From NCBI GenBank assembly GCA_035695105.1, contig DASSEV010000089.1:1-64000 (forward strand): a stretch of 64,000 bases of DNA. The letters are read 5' to 3'. This DNA comes from JAICYJ01 sp035695105 (GTDB taxonomy: Bacteria; Actinomycetota; Thermoleophilia; Gaiellales; JAICJC01). The position numbers and the translations under genes are program-made. Shown piece after piece: positions 16,533-25,343 of this stretch (its first letter is position 1; each line of letters opens with the position of its first letter). The notes beneath the pieces are model-generated. The model had not been told where the DNA came from. It made no database searches and was given only the letters and a program-made list of their open reading frames with translations.

Positions 16533-17381
16533 GTGGCCAGGCACAAGCACTCCAAGGACAAGCGCCGCAGGGCGGATGTTGCCGAGCAGAACGGCTCCGG
16601 GTCGGCGGCGAGGATCGGGCGCAAGGAGTATGAGGCGGAAATGGAGCACCTGCACGCCGAGCTGGTGGCGATGCAGGAATGGGTGAAGGCGACCGGCGCA
16701 AAGATCTGCGTCGTCTTCGAGGGGCGTGACACGGCGGGCAAGGGCGGCACGATCAAGCGGATCACCGAGCGGGTGAGCCCGCGCGTGTTCCGCGTCGTCG
16801 CGCTGCCGGCGCCGACCGAACGGGAGCGCTCCCAGATGTACGCCCAGCGCTACATCGCACAGCTGCCCGCCGGCGGCGAGGTCGTCATCTTCGACCGAAG
16901 CTGGTACAACCGCGCCGGCGTCGAGCGGGTGATGGGGTTCTGCACCGAGCAGCAGGCGACGGCCTTCCTCGAGAGCGTGCCGCTGTTCGAGCGGGCGATG
17001 GTCGACTCGGGCATCCAGCTGATCAAGTACTGGCTCGAGGTGACGCCGCAGGAGCAGACGCGCCGGCTGAAGGCCCGGATCGACGACCCGCGCAAGGTCT
17101 GGAAGCTCTCGGACATGGATCTCAAGTCCTACAGCCGCTGGTACGACTACTCCCGCGCCCGCGACGCGATGTTCGCGGCCACCGACACCGCCTGGGCGCC
17201 GTGGTACATCGCCGACACCAATGACAAGCGGCGCGGCCGGCTGAACATCATCAGCCACCTGCTCTCGCTCGTGCCGTATGCGCCGCTCGGGCCTCGCCCC
17301 GTGAAGCTGCCGAACCGGCAGCCGGCGCGTGGGTACGAGGATCCGGGGCTCGACGTCAGGCGCGTGCCCGAGCCGTTCTGA
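16533..17381 (+). CDS. ppk2: Polyphosphate kinase 2 (PPK2)
   Basis: PPK2-family enzyme that transfers phosphate between polyphosphate and nucleotides. From GTG 16533 it has 282 residues. Walker A is FEGRDTAGKGG (about 61-71), Walker B and lid are VVIFDRSWYNRAGVERVMGF, and KYWLEVTPQEQTRRLKAR is the typical core. The C-terminal NIISHLLSLVPY motif is complete. An earlier in-frame ATG at 16464 would add an Arg/His-rich stretch that overlaps the previous gene; GTG gives a normal length. Likely class I (ADP/GDP to ATP/GTP), by overall similarity of motifs. Confidence 0.93.
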   Translation: MARHKHSKDKRRRADVAEQNGSGSAARIGRKEYEAEMEHLHAELVAMQEWVKATGAKICVVFEGRDTAGKGGTIKRITERVSPRVFRVVALPAPTERERSQMYAQRYIAQLPAGGEVVIFDRSWYNRAGVERVMGFCTEQQATAFLESVPLFERAMVDSGIQLIKYWLEVTPQEQTRRLKARIDDPRKVWKLSDMDLKSYSRWYDYSRARDAMFAATDTAWAPWYIADTNDKRRGRLNIISHLLSLVPYAPLGPRPVKLPNRQPARGYEDPGLDVRRVPEPF

Positions 17382-17418
17382 CCGCCCGGCCGCGGATTGG
17401 CGGCCGATTGGGCGCGGG

Positions 17419-17446
17419 CTGACAAACCGCGTGGGTTCGGTACGGT
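17419..17446 (+). promoter_or_regulatory. Promoter of the MgtE_N/CBS gene
   Basis: CTGACA (17419-17424), 16-bp spacer, TACGGT (17441-17446), six bases before ATG 17453. The predicted transcript is leaderless or nearly so, although a GGGAGG sequence sits between -10 and start. Confidence 0.5.
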
Positions 17447-17452
17447 GGGAGG

Positions 17453-18718
17453 ATGGTCTCCGACGCCACTGCACCGGTCGTCGTTCACCTCTCGCTGGTG
17501 ATCGGCGCGGATCTCCGCGACAGCGCCGGCGGCCGCCTGGGCCGGGTCGACGACGTGATCGTGCGGCTCGACGCCGAGTATCCGCCCGTCAGCGGGCTGC
17601 TTGCGTCGGTCGCGTCGCGCCAGGTGTTCGTCCCCGCCGAGGCCGTGAGGGAGATCGGGCAGGACGCCGTGCTGCTCGGCGTCTCGCGGCTCGATCTGCG
17701 CCCGTTCGAGCGCCGGCCGCAGGAGGTGCTGCTGAAGAAGGACGTGCTCGATCGCCAGCTGATCAACGTTGACGGCGCACGGCTGGTCCGCGCGAACGAG
17801 ATCGAGCTCGCGCGGCTGGACGGCTGGTACCGCGTGGTCGGCGTCGACATCGGGCTGCGCGGGATGGCGCGGCGCGTGCTGCCCCGGCGGCTGGCCGGCC
17901 GTGTGTCGCTCGGCGCCTTCCTCGACTGGGCGAGCGTCGAGCCGTTCACCGGCCACGTGCCGACCGTGCGGTTGCGGATTCCGCACCCCAAGCTCGCCCG
18001 GCTGCATCCGGCCGAGATCGCCGACCTGGTCGAGGCGGCGTCGCATCGTGAGGGTGAGGAGATCATGCAGGCCGTGGGCGGCGACGAGGAGCTGGAGGCC
18101 GACGTCTTCGAGGAGCTGGATGCGCAGCACCTGCGCGAGTTCCTCGAGGAGCGCTCGGACGAGGAGGTCGCCGAGGTGCTCGCGCGGATGGAGCCCGACG
18201 ACGCGGCCGATGCGCTCGGCGATCTCGACGAGCAGCGCCGCGAGCCGGTCGCTCGGCTGCTGCCCCCGGTGCAGCGCCGCAAGGTGCGGGCGCTGGTCGG
18301 CTTCGACCCGGCGACCGCCGGCGGGCTGATGAGCCCCGAGTTCGTGTGCGTCTACGACACGGCGACGTGCGCGGAGGCCCTCGACCGCGTTCGCCGCAGC
18401 GTGGCGTCGCCGGACACGCTGGCATGGGTCTACGTGATGAACCGGAGCAGGAGGCTGCGCTCGGGCGTTCAGATCGTCGAGCTGCTGCGGGCTGACCCGG
18501 CCGACGACATCGCCGACGTCGCGGGGCACGTCCCGCGTGTGCGCGCCGATGTGGATGTCGAGGAGCTGGCACGGCTGATGACCGACTACGACCTGACGGT
18601 GCTGCCGGTGGTGGACGAGCGGGAGCAGCTGGTCGGCGTTGTCACCGTTGACGATGTGCTCGAGCTCGTCCTGCCCCGAGGGTGGCGGCGCCGCTTCGAC
18701 CTGCTCGGTGGGGACTAG
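17453..18718 (+). CDS. Soluble MgtE N-domain / CBS-domain protein with PRC-barrel
   Basis: 421 residues, no membrane segments. Residues ~10-90 and ~90-190 resemble two PRC-barrel-like modules (VIGADLRDSAGGRLGRVDDVIV). Residues ~195-310 match the MgtE N-terminal superhelix (LHPAEIADLVE, LREFLEERSDEEVAEVLARMEPDDAADALGDL), ending with the family signature ATAGGLMSPEF. Residues ~300-410 hold a CBS pair (LMTDYDLTVLPVVDEREQLVGVVTVDDVLE). In MgtE these parts sense Mg2+ and gate the channel. Here the MgtE channel is absent and an Nramp-family transporter follows 42 bp downstream, so this is probably its cytosolic regulator. Confidence 0.88.
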   Translation: MVSDATAPVVVHLSLVIGADLRDSAGGRLGRVDDVIVRLDAEYPPVSGLLASVASRQVFVPAEAVREIGQDAVLLGVSRLDLRPFERRPQEVLLKKDVLDRQLINVDGARLVRANEIELARLDGWYRVVGVDIGLRGMARRVLPRRLAGRVSLGAFLDWASVEPFTGHVPTVRLRIPHPKLARLHPAEIADLVEAASHREGEEIMQAVGGDEELEADVFEELDAQHLREFLEERSDEEVAEVLARMEPDDAADALGDLDEQRREPVARLLPPVQRRKVRALVGFDPATAGGLMSPEFVCVYDTATCAEALDRVRRSVASPDTLAWVYVMNRSRRLRSGVQIVELLRADPADDIADVAGHVPRVRADVDVEELARLMTDYDLTVLPVVDEREQLVGVVTVDDVLELVLPRGWRRRFDLLGGD

Positions 18719-18760
18719 GTAGGCTGCCGGTCATGGACGACGTGAAGCAGGTATCGGTGG

Positions 18761-20083
18761 ATGGCGCTCCGAGTACCCGCCGTCAATGCGCTTCGCGACC
18801 GCGCGGTCGAGCGTGGCCGCCGGCTGCGCCCGCGCCACCGGCTTAGCCGCCCGCTCGTTCGTCTGATCGCGGTCGTCGGGTTCCTCGGGCCCGGCCTGAT
18901 CGCTGCCAACGCAGGCAACGACGCCGGCGGCATCGCGACGTACTCCGCGGTCGGTGCGCGGTACGGCTTCGACCTGCTGTGGATGATGGTCGTGATCACC
19001 GTCTCCCTGATCGTCGTGCAGGAGATGGCGGCGCGGATGGGCGCGGTGACCGGCAAGGGGCTGGCCGAGCTGATCCGCGAGCAGTACGGCGTGCGGTGGT
19101 CGCTGTTCGCCACCACCGCGGTTCTGGCCGCGAACCTTGGCATCTGCGTGTCCGAGTTCGTCGGGATAGGGGCCGCCCTGGGGCTCGCCGGTGTGCCGGT
19201 GCAGATCAGCGTGCCGATCGCCGCCGTGGGCCTATGGCTTCTGGTCATCCGCGGTTCGTACAAGCTGGCCGAGCGCGTGTTCGTGCTGATGACGATCCCG
19301 TTCTTCGCCTACCCGATCGCCGCGATCCTGGCGCGGCCGGACTGGGCGTCGGCCGGCAAGGCGATCGTGGCACCGACGATCCACACCTCCACCGGGTACC
19401 TGCTGCTGTTCGTGGCCACCGCGGGGACGACGATCACGCCGTTCATGCAGCTGTACGTGCAGTCCGCGGTGGTCGAACGGGGGGTGGGGGTCGACCAGCT
19501 GAACGCCGAGCGGGCGGAGGTCGTCACCGGGTCCATCTTCGCGAACGTCGTCGCCTGCTTCATCATCGTCGCCACGGGCGCGACGCTCTACCTGCACGGC
19601 CACCACAACGTCGGATCGGCGGCGGATGCCGCGAAGGCGCTCGAGCCGTTCGCCGGCCGCTACGCGGAGCTGCTGTTCGCCGTGGGGCTGCTGGGAGCGA
19701 GCCTGCTGGCCGGTGCGATCCTGCCCGTCACGGCGGCGTACGTGATCGCCGAGACCTTCGGCTTCGAGAAGGGCATCAGCCACCGCATCCGCGAGGCACC
19801 GGTGTTCGCCGGGGTGATAACGGTGCTGATCATCGTCGGCGCGGCGGTAGCGCTGATCCCGGGGCTGCCGGTGATCGGCGTGCTGGTCGGCGTCCAGGTC
19901 GTCAACGGCGCGCTGCTGCCGATCCTGCTGGTCTTCATCTGGCGGCTGTCCAACACCCGGGAGCTGATGGGGGCATATCGCAACGGCCGGCTCTTCAACG
20001 TCATCGCGGGGTTGACGGTGCTGGCAACATCCGCCCTGTCGATCACGCTGCTGGCCGTGACGGTGGTCGCGCCGTTGCTGTAG
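18761..20083 (+). CDS. Nramp-related divalent metal transporter with atypical metal site
   Basis: 440-residue protein with 11 predicted helices and the Nramp fold (GPGLIAANAG at helix 1; VQEMAARMGAVTGKGLAELIREQYG). Two hallmark motifs are changed. Helix-1 DPGN is DAGG (Asp54 kept, the Asn lost), and helix-6 MPH is TPF (Thr226-Pro227-Phe228), removing the Met that favours transition metals in Mn/Fe transporters. Such changes are known in Nramp-related magnesium transporters. The preceding MgtE-like sensor gene supports a Mg2+ role; this is inference. Start GTG 18761 lies 42 bp after the sensor gene, likely the same operon. Confidence 0.88.
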   Translation: MALRVPAVNALRDRAVERGRRLRPRHRLSRPLVRLIAVVGFLGPGLIAANAGNDAGGIATYSAVGARYGFDLLWMMVVITVSLIVVQEMAARMGAVTGKGLAELIREQYGVRWSLFATTAVLAANLGICVSEFVGIGAALGLAGVPVQISVPIAAVGLWLLVIRGSYKLAERVFVLMTIPFFAYPIAAILARPDWASAGKAIVAPTIHTSTGYLLLFVATAGTTITPFMQLYVQSAVVERGVGVDQLNAERAEVVTGSIFANVVACFIIVATGATLYLHGHHNVGSAADAAKALEPFAGRYAELLFAVGLLGASLLAGAILPVTAAYVIAETFGFEKGISHRIREAPVFAGVITVLIIVGAAVALIPGLPVIGVLVGVQVVNGALLPILLVFIWRLSNTRELMGAYRNGRLFNVIAGLTVLATSALSITLLAVTVVAPLL

Positions 20084-20087
20084 GTCT

Positions 20088-20543
20088 CTATGCCACGGGC
20101 GTGATCACGACGTCGGTCTCCTCGATCACCGGATCCGGCAGGGGCTGCGAGGATTGCCGGGCGGCATACGCCGTTCCCGCCGCGACCAGGGCCGCGGTTG
20201 CAAGCGCGACATTGCGCGCTCGGTGTGAACGCCGCGGGTGCGAGGCGAGGTCGGCGGCGTGGTTGAGATGGCGGCGAACGCGGTGCATCTCACGGCCGAC
20301 GCGGCGGTCGTTCAGCGCCCGCGTGGGCCCGACGCGGCGTGCGCGACGCGAAGCTCGGGACGCGTGAGCGGCGGCACGCCGCACCTCGCGATGCACCCGG
20401 GGATCTGCGAGTGCGCGGTCGGCCGTCTTCGACAGTTCGTGCAGACGTCGACGCACCACGAACGCGACCAGGAACGCACCCGGACGCGAACTGACCAATC
20501 GTGCCGGCGAGATGCGTCCTTCGATGTCGGTGATGGCGCCCAT
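20088..20543 (-). CDS. Hypothetical basic protein with C-terminal membrane helix
   Basis: 151 residues from ATG 20543, which has a purine-rich ribosome site (AAGGAGAGGGAG). The first ~115 residues are strongly basic (many Arg/His), including an amphipathic stretch (AFLVAFVVRRRLHELSKTADR); residues ~112-130 form one membrane helix (NVALATAALVAAGTAYAARQ) followed by an acidic tail. No family recognised. The gene converges on the Nramp gene with a 4-bp gap. Basic anchored proteins of this sort could bind nucleic acid or membrane lipids, but nothing here proves it. Confidence 0.6.
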   Translation of the reverse strand: MGAITDIEGRISPARLVSSRPGAFLVAFVVRRRLHELSKTADRALADPRVHREVRRAAAHASRASRRARRVGPTRALNDRRVGREMHRVRRHLNHAADLASHPRRSHRARNVALATAALVAAGTAYAARQSSQPLPDPVIEETDVVITPVA

Positions 20544-20758
20544 CTCCCTCTCCTTCTCCGTGACGTTGGGACGGCACCAGTGTCGCGGCCGGACGGGCGC
20601 GTCGCATCGGCGGAGTGACGGTCCGGCCGCCCGTAGTTCTCCGAACCGGGTCGAGCTGCGGGGATTCCCGGATGCACGGCCCGCAGCGGATCGATCAGGA
20701 TGGCCGGACACGACCGCCGTGCGGCAGGTGCCCGCGGGAAACGAGAAAGGGAGCGACC

Positions 20759-21052
20759 GTGGCGAGATACGTGATTCTGCTCAACTGGACCGATCAGGGT
20801 GTTGCGACCGTGAAGGACACCGTCACCCGCTACGGGCATGCCAGGCAGCTGCTCGAGAGCATGGGGGGCTCGTTCGAGTCGATCGCGTGGACGGTCGGCC
20901 CGTACGACCTCGTCTCGATCGTGGAGGCTCCGGACGAGCAGACGGTGGCCGCGTTCACGCTCCAGCTGGCCTCGGGCGGCAACCTCAGGTCGTTGACCAT
21001 GCGGGCGTTCACCGAGGACGAGATGACCGGCATCATCGAGAAGCTGGACTGA
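20759..21052 (+). CDS. GYD domain-containing protein
   Basis: 97-residue protein of the small GYD family (ferredoxin-like fold, related to dimeric alpha-beta barrels). The signature YDLVSIVEAPDEQTVAAFTLQLASGGNLRSLTMRAF is present, with Tyr-Asp replacing the G-Y-D core as GPYDL. The start GTG 20759 follows a GGGAG site. Members are widespread in soil actinomycetes and their function is unknown. It lies just left of the tRNA-derived repeat that begins the islet at 21081. Confidence 0.88.
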   Translation: MARYVILLNWTDQGVATVKDTVTRYGHARQLLESMGGSFESIAWTVGPYDLVSIVEAPDEQTVAAFTLQLASGGNLRSLTMRAFTEDEMTGIIEKLD

Positions 21053-21080
21053 CGCGCCCGCGCTCAATGAGGTCAGGAAA

Positions 21081-21102
21081 CGGAGGGGTAGGGATTCGAA
21101 CC
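21081..21102. repeat. Copy of tRNA-Ser 3' end (putative attL)
   Basis: The 22 bases at 21081-21102 match 22158-22179 (discriminator, acceptor 3' strand and T-arm of tRNA-Ser) at 21 of 22 positions, in the same orientation. The flanking bases do not form the rest of a tRNA. A duplicated tRNA 3' end is the usual footprint of tyrosine-recombinase integration. Confidence 0.75.
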
Positions 21103-21135
21103 GGCTGCCTCCTGCCGCGGGAGACGTTGTTCGTG

Positions 21136-21969
21136 ATGCAACGAGCGCTGATGGTGGTGTTGGCCATGGCAGTCACTGCCTGCGGCAGTTCCGGAGCGGG
21201 AACCTCTGCGAGCACGAGCGGTCGGCCGCCTACCGAGGCGCCGCCGCCAGTGACGACCCCGGTCGTGGTCTATCTGATGAGGGGCGAGCAGGTTGCGCCC
21301 GTGCAGCGCAGCGTGACCGGTACGGGATCGCCCGCCTCGCTGGCGCTTGCCGGCTTGTTACAGCCGCTGTCCGTGCGGGAGCGAGCAAGCGGGCTGGTCA
21401 CTCAGATCCCCGTCGCCACGAGGTCGCTGGGTGCGAAGGTGGACGGCAACCTGGCGACCGTGAACATGTCGGGCGACTTCGAGTCGGGTGGCGGCAGCCT
21501 TTCGATGCGCGCGCGGGTTGCCCAGGTCGTCTACACGATGACCCGAATCCCGGGCGTTACGCGCGTCGCGTTCCAGTTGGACGGAAGGCCGGTGACCTCG
21601 ATCGGCGGCGAGGGCGTGCTCGTCGCGCCGCCGGTGACACGAGCGACGCTCGAGGACCTCGCCCCCGCCATTCTGATCGAGTCGCCGCTGCCACAGACGA
21701 TCGTCACGAGCCCGCTGCACGTGTCTGGCACAGCAAACGTGTTCGAGGCCCAGTTCGTGCTGGAGGTGGCCGACTGGGATGGCCGTATCATCGCCCGAGA
21801 GAGCGTCCACGCCACCTCTGGAACCGGCAGCCGCGGCAGCTTCGATGCGATGATCGCCTTCACCGCCCCGACAGGTCCGAAGCGGATCACGCTGATCGCA
21901 TATGAGCCGTCGGCAAAGGACGGTTCGCCCACCCACGAGGTGGAAATCCCGCTCCGCCTCGGCGGCTAA
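21136..21969 (+). CDS. GerMN/Gmad2-domain lipoprotein
   Basis: 277-residue exported lipoprotein. The signal peptide ends in a lipobox with Cys16 (AMAVTAC), followed by a Ser/Thr/Pro linker. Residues ~45-155 fit the GerMN (spore-germination/SurF1-like) domain, with VVVYLMRGEQ and GVTRVAFQLDGRPV. Residues ~180-275 fit the Gmad2 immunoglobulin-like domain (SPLPQTIVTSPLHVSGTANVFEAQF). In actinomycetes such proteins accompany LpqB-type envelope signalling or occur singly. It is the only gene between the tRNA-Ser gene and the duplicated tRNA end, so it may be cargo of a small integrated element. Confidence 0.88.
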   Translation: MQRALMVVLAMAVTACGSSGAGTSASTSGRPPTEAPPPVTTPVVVYLMRGEQVAPVQRSVTGTGSPASLALAGLLQPLSVRERASGLVTQIPVATRSLGAKVDGNLATVNMSGDFESGGGSLSMRARVAQVVYTMTRIPGVTRVAFQLDGRPVTSIGGEGVLVAPPVTRATLEDLAPAILIESPLPQTIVTSPLHVSGTANVFEAQFVLEVADWDGRIIARESVHATSGTGSRGSFDAMIAFTAPTGPKRITLIAYEPSAKDGSPTHEVEIPLRLGG

Positions 21970-22157
21970 CGCCGCCACCTGGATGGCGACCGGCGTTGCC
22001 CTCAATGGGTATCGGCATGACGCACTGGCGCTTGTGGCAAGCTCGCTATGACACGGAGATGGGAACGCGGCTGGACGACCCGCATCGGGAAGACCCCGAT
22101 CTCGGATGTTCCGACCACCGCGCACCGGCTCAACCGTGCGCCGTTAGTCTCTGTTGA

Positions 22158-22247
22158 CGGAGGGGGAGGGATTCGAACCCTCGACTGAGGAAAACCCCCA
22201 GTAACGGTTTTCGAGACCGCCGCATTCAACCACTCTGCCACCCCTCC
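22158..22247 (-). tRNA. tRNA-Ser (anticodon CGA)
   Basis: 90-nt class II tRNA. On the minus strand the acceptor GGAGGGG (22247-22241) pairs with CCCCTCC (22165-22159), discriminator G at 22158. The anticodon loop is CTCGAAA, anticodon CGA, reading UCG. A long variable arm (CTGGGGGTTTTCCTCAG) and a canonical GGTTCGAATCC T-arm are present. CCA is not encoded. Its 3' end is the probable attachment site of the 21081-22157 islet. Confidence 0.95.
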
Positions 22248-22264
22248 AGGGGTGCGCGACCAGT

Positions 22265-23434
22265 CTAGACGCTGACGTTGGGCGATCCCTCGCCGGCCAT
22301 CGGCTCGGTGGCCGTCGGCGGCGGGATCCCCGGAACCGCGTCCTCGTCGATCGGAGCGGTGCCCGTGTCGGTCAGCACGCGCAGAGCGTCGGCCGGCATG
22401 TACACCCGCACCGGATCGCCCTGCTTGTAGGTCAACTCCTCGCCGGTGTTCTGCACCAGCGCCTGCACCTTGTCGCCGTTCGCCAGGCCGACGATGACCT
22501 GGTTGGCGTTGCCGAGGTAGACGACGCGCTCCACCATGCCGGGCACGCGGTTCTCGCCGGCCGCCTCGTGCGGCTCCAGGTGCACGCGCTCCGGCCGGAT
22601 CACGATCTTCGTGTCCCCGGTGGTCGCGGTCTCGCCCTGCGCCGCGAAGAGCTCGAACTCGCCGACCGTCACCCGGCAGCGCCCGTTGCTCCCGCCGTGC
22701 GCCTGGGCCGTCATCAGGTTCGACACGCCCAGGAAGTCGGCCACGAAGGTCGTCGTCGGCTCCTCGTAGACCTCCTGCGGCGGTCCCACCTGCTCGACGC
22801 GGCCCTCGCTCATCACGGCGATCCGGTCGCTCATCGTCAACGCCTCTTCCTGATCGTGCGTGACGTAGACGAACGTGATGCCGACCTGCTGCTGCAGCGC
22901 CTTCAGCTCGATCTGCAGCTGCTTTCGCAGCTTCGCGTCGAGCGCGCCCAGCGGCTCGTCCAGCAGGAGCACCGCCGGCTTCAGCACGAGCGCCCGCGCC
23001 AGGGCGACGCGCTGCTGCTGGCCGCCCGACATCTGCGCCGGCTTGCGCTTCTCCAACCCCTGCAGCTGCACCAGGTCGAGCGCCTCGCCCACCCGCTCGC
23101 GGATCTCCGACTTCGGACGCTTCTGCCGCTTCAGGCCGAACGCGACGTTGTCGTACACCGACAGGTGCGGGAACAGCGCGTAGCTCTGGAACACCGTGTT
23201 GACGTTGCGCTTGTGCGGCGGCGTGAACGCCATGTCGTCGCCGTCCAGCAGGATCTGGCCCTCCGTCGGCTGCTCAAACCCCGCGATCATCCGCAGCGTT
23301 GTCGTCTTGCCGCACCCCGACGGGCCCAGCATCGAGAAGAACTCACCGCTCGGCATGTGCAGGTTGATCCCGTCGACCGCGGTCACCTCGCCGAACCGCT
23401 TGACCAGATCGACCACCTTCACTTCACCAGCCAC
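22265..23434 (-). CDS. potA: Polyamine ABC transporter ATP-binding protein
   Basis: 389-residue ATPase of a spermidine/putrescine importer. Walker A is GPSGCGKTTT, the signature motif is MSGGQQQRVALAR, and Walker B is LLLDEPLGALDAKLR. The C-terminal third (from ~235) is the TOBE regulatory domain (KIVIRPERVHLEP). It is the last gene of the order potD-potB-potC-potA on this strand, 45 bp after potC. Start GTG 23434. The nearest alternative would be ATPases of other CUT1-like importers; the partner genes decide for polyamines. Confidence 0.9.
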   Translation of the reverse strand: MAGEVKVVDLVKRFGEVTAVDGINLHMPSGEFFSMLGPSGCGKTTTLRMIAGFEQPTEGQILLDGDDMAFTPPHKRNVNTVFQSYALFPHLSVYDNVAFGLKRQKRPKSEIRERVGEALDLVQLQGLEKRKPAQMSGGQQQRVALARALVLKPAVLLLDEPLGALDAKLRKQLQIELKALQQQVGITFVYVTHDQEEALTMSDRIAVMSEGRVEQVGPPQEVYEEPTTTFVADFLGVSNLMTAQAHGGSNGRCRVTVGEFELFAAQGETATTGDTKIVIRPERVHLEPHEAAGENRVPGMVERVVYLGNANQVIVGLANGDKVQALVQNTGEELTYKQGDPVRVYMPADALRVLTDTGTAPIDEDAVPGIPPPTATEPMAGEGSPNVSV

Positions 23435-23479
23435 GCCTCAGGGCTCCTCTCGGTTGGGTGCACAAGGGTACAGCATCGC

Positions 23480-24418
23480 CTAGATCCCGAATCCTGCAAC
23501 GTCGTCGATGGCAGATCCGCGGCCGCCCTCGCCCCGGGTGAAGAAGCGGAAGACGAGCACGCCGCCGATCACGGCGGCCAGGGTGATGACCATGATCACG
23601 GTCGCGATGCCGTCCGTCGACGGCTGCGGCGTCGCCCGCGTGGCGTTGTAGATCGTCATCGGCACGGTCGTGGTGTTCGCGCCGTTCGAGAGCCACTGGC
23701 TGATCACGAAGTCGTCGATCGAGATCGCGAACACGATCGCCGCGCTGGCCACGATCGCCGGCAGGAGCAGCGGGAACAGCACCCGGTAGAGCGCCACGGC
23801 CGGCGCTGCGCCGAGGTCGGCCGCCGCCTCCTCGTAGGAGCGCCCGATCGAGAACAGGCGGCCTCGGACGATCACCACCACGTAGCTGATCGAGAAGGTG
23901 ACGTGGCCCAGCACCTGCGCCGGGGTGCCGAACGGCACGACCGTGAGCAGGTGCGAGAACAGCAGCAGCAGCGACACGCCCATCACGATCTCCGGCGTTA
24001 CCAGCGGGAACAGCATCAGGAAGTTCGCGCCGCCCGATCCCCGGCCACGCCAGCGGGCCAGGCCGAGCGCCAGCAGCACGCCGATCGGCGTCGCGATGAC
24101 GACGTCGAGGAACGCGAGCTTCATGCTCTGCTGGAGCGCGCCCCGGAGGCCCGGGTCGTGGAACACCGAGTTGATGGCCGGGGACGTGCTCGTGTACCAC
24201 TTGGTCGTGAAGCCGTGCCAGACCGTCAGCGACCTGCTGTCGTTGAACGAGAACTGGATGGCCACCAGCACCGGGGCGATCGACCAGACGATGTACGTCC
24301 AGGTGATGACCACGAGGAACCGCGGCTTGCCCCACGGGTTGCCGACCCATCCGCGCAGGCGCCGCCAGGTGCTGAACTCCTGGGTGGTCGTGCGTCCGGT
24401 CGCGACGGCCTGGCTCAT
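23480..24418 (-). CDS. potC: Polyamine ABC transporter permease (PotC-like)
   Basis: 312-residue inner-membrane permease with six helices. The coupling loop EEAAADLGAAPAVALYRVLFPLLLPAI is the EAA motif, followed by ISIDDFVISQWLSNG, highly characteristic of PotC/PotI. ATG 24418 overlaps the potB stop by four bases (ATGA), so the two permeases are translationally coupled. An N-terminal extension of ~35 residues precedes the first helix. Confidence 0.9.
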   Translation of the reverse strand: MSQAVATGRTTTQEFSTWRRLRGWVGNPWGKPRFLVVITWTYIVWSIAPVLVAIQFSFNDSRSLTVWHGFTTKWYTSTSPAINSVFHDPGLRGALQQSMKLAFLDVVIATPIGVLLALGLARWRGRGSGGANFLMLFPLVTPEIVMGVSLLLLFSHLLTVVPFGTPAQVLGHVTFSISYVVVIVRGRLFSIGRSYEEAAADLGAAPAVALYRVLFPLLLPAIVASAAIVFAISIDDFVISQWLSNGANTTTVPMTIYNATRATPQPSTDGIATVIMVITLAAVIGGVLVFRFFTRGEGGRGSAIDDVAGFGI

Positions 24419-25332
24419 GCCGGCAGATCCCGTGACGCGCGGTGGATCGTCCACATGTAGTAGCCCATGAGCAGCACAAGGAACAGCGACAGCAGGATCG
24501 TGATCGCCGCGCCGATGGTGGGCTGCGGGCCGCCGTGGAAGTAGAGGTCGATCTGGTTGCCGATCATCGACGTGGTGGGCGCGCCGGACACGATGTTCGG
24601 GGTGTAGTAGTCGCCGAACATCGGCAGCACGATCAGCACGGCACCGCCGAGCAGGCCGGTGCGCGAGAGCGGCAGCGTCACGTGCAGGAACGCCCGCCAC
24701 GGGCTCGCCCCGAGGTCGCGCGCCGCCTCGAGGTGGGAGCGGTCGATGCGGTCGAGCGACGCGTACAGCGGCAGGATGAAATACGGGATGTATCCGTAGA
24801 TCAGGGCGATGATGACCGTGAAGCTCTCACCGCCCAGGTAGTTGTTCGGGTCGCTCACCACCCCCAGGTGGAAGAGCAGGTCGTTGATGTGGGTGGCCGA
24901 CAGGAACCGCTCGGCGTAGCCGCCCGGGGAGAGCAGGTTGATCCAGGCCAGCATTCGCATCAGGTAGCTGATCCAGAACGGCAGCACGAGCAGGATCAGG
25001 AGCAGGCTCTTGGTGCGGGACGCGTGCCGGGAGATGTAGTAGGCGACCGGGTAGCCGATCAGGACGCAGCCGGCCAGCGACAGCAGCACGTACTCCAGGG
25101 TGCGGACGAAGACGTCCCAGTAGATGCCGCCCGGCTGCAGCTCCGTCAGCACCTGTGTGACCCACCCGAAGTTCCACTGGGCCGGGTTCCAGGCAGGAAC
25201 GGCCGTCAGGAGGATCGGGTCGACGCTCCCGAACGCCACGCCCACCACGGCGTAGAACGGCAGCACGAACAGGATCAGCAGCCAGACGACCCCGGGAAGG
25301 GCAAAGGCGGGCCAAAGCCAGCGCGGATACAT
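24415..25332 (-). CDS. potB: Polyamine ABC transporter permease (PotB-like)
   Basis: 305-residue permease with six helices. Its EAA loop is LEAARDLGASPWRAFLHVTLPLSRTGLLGG, followed by MFGDYYTPNIVSG, typical of PotB/PotH. It pairs with the downstream PotC-like permease to form the channel. Starts at ATG 25332, 12 bp after the binding-protein stop. Confidence 0.9.
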   Translation of the reverse strand: MYPRWLWPAFALPGVVWLLILFVLPFYAVVGVAFGSVDPILLTAVPAWNPAQWNFGWVTQVLTELQPGGIYWDVFVRTLEYVLLSLAGCVLIGYPVAYYISRHASRTKSLLLILLVLPFWISYLMRMLAWINLLSPGGYAERFLSATHINDLLFHLGVVSDPNNYLGGESFTVIIALIYGYIPYFILPLYASLDRIDRSHLEAARDLGASPWRAFLHVTLPLSRTGLLGGAVLIVLPMFGDYYTPNIVSGAPTTSMIGNQIDLYFHGGPQPTIGAAITILLSLFLVLLMGYYMWTIHRASRDLPA

Positions 25333-25343
25333 CGCCCTCTACC

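Noticed and set aside
18733..18760. ATG 18733 as start of the Nramp gene
   Set aside because: It is out of frame with the Nramp protein and opens only a short frame; GTG 18761 is in frame.
21081..21102. A second complete tRNA gene next to the GYD gene
   Set aside because: Only the acceptor 3' strand and T-arm are present; no anticodon arm or 5' acceptor can be found to pair with it.
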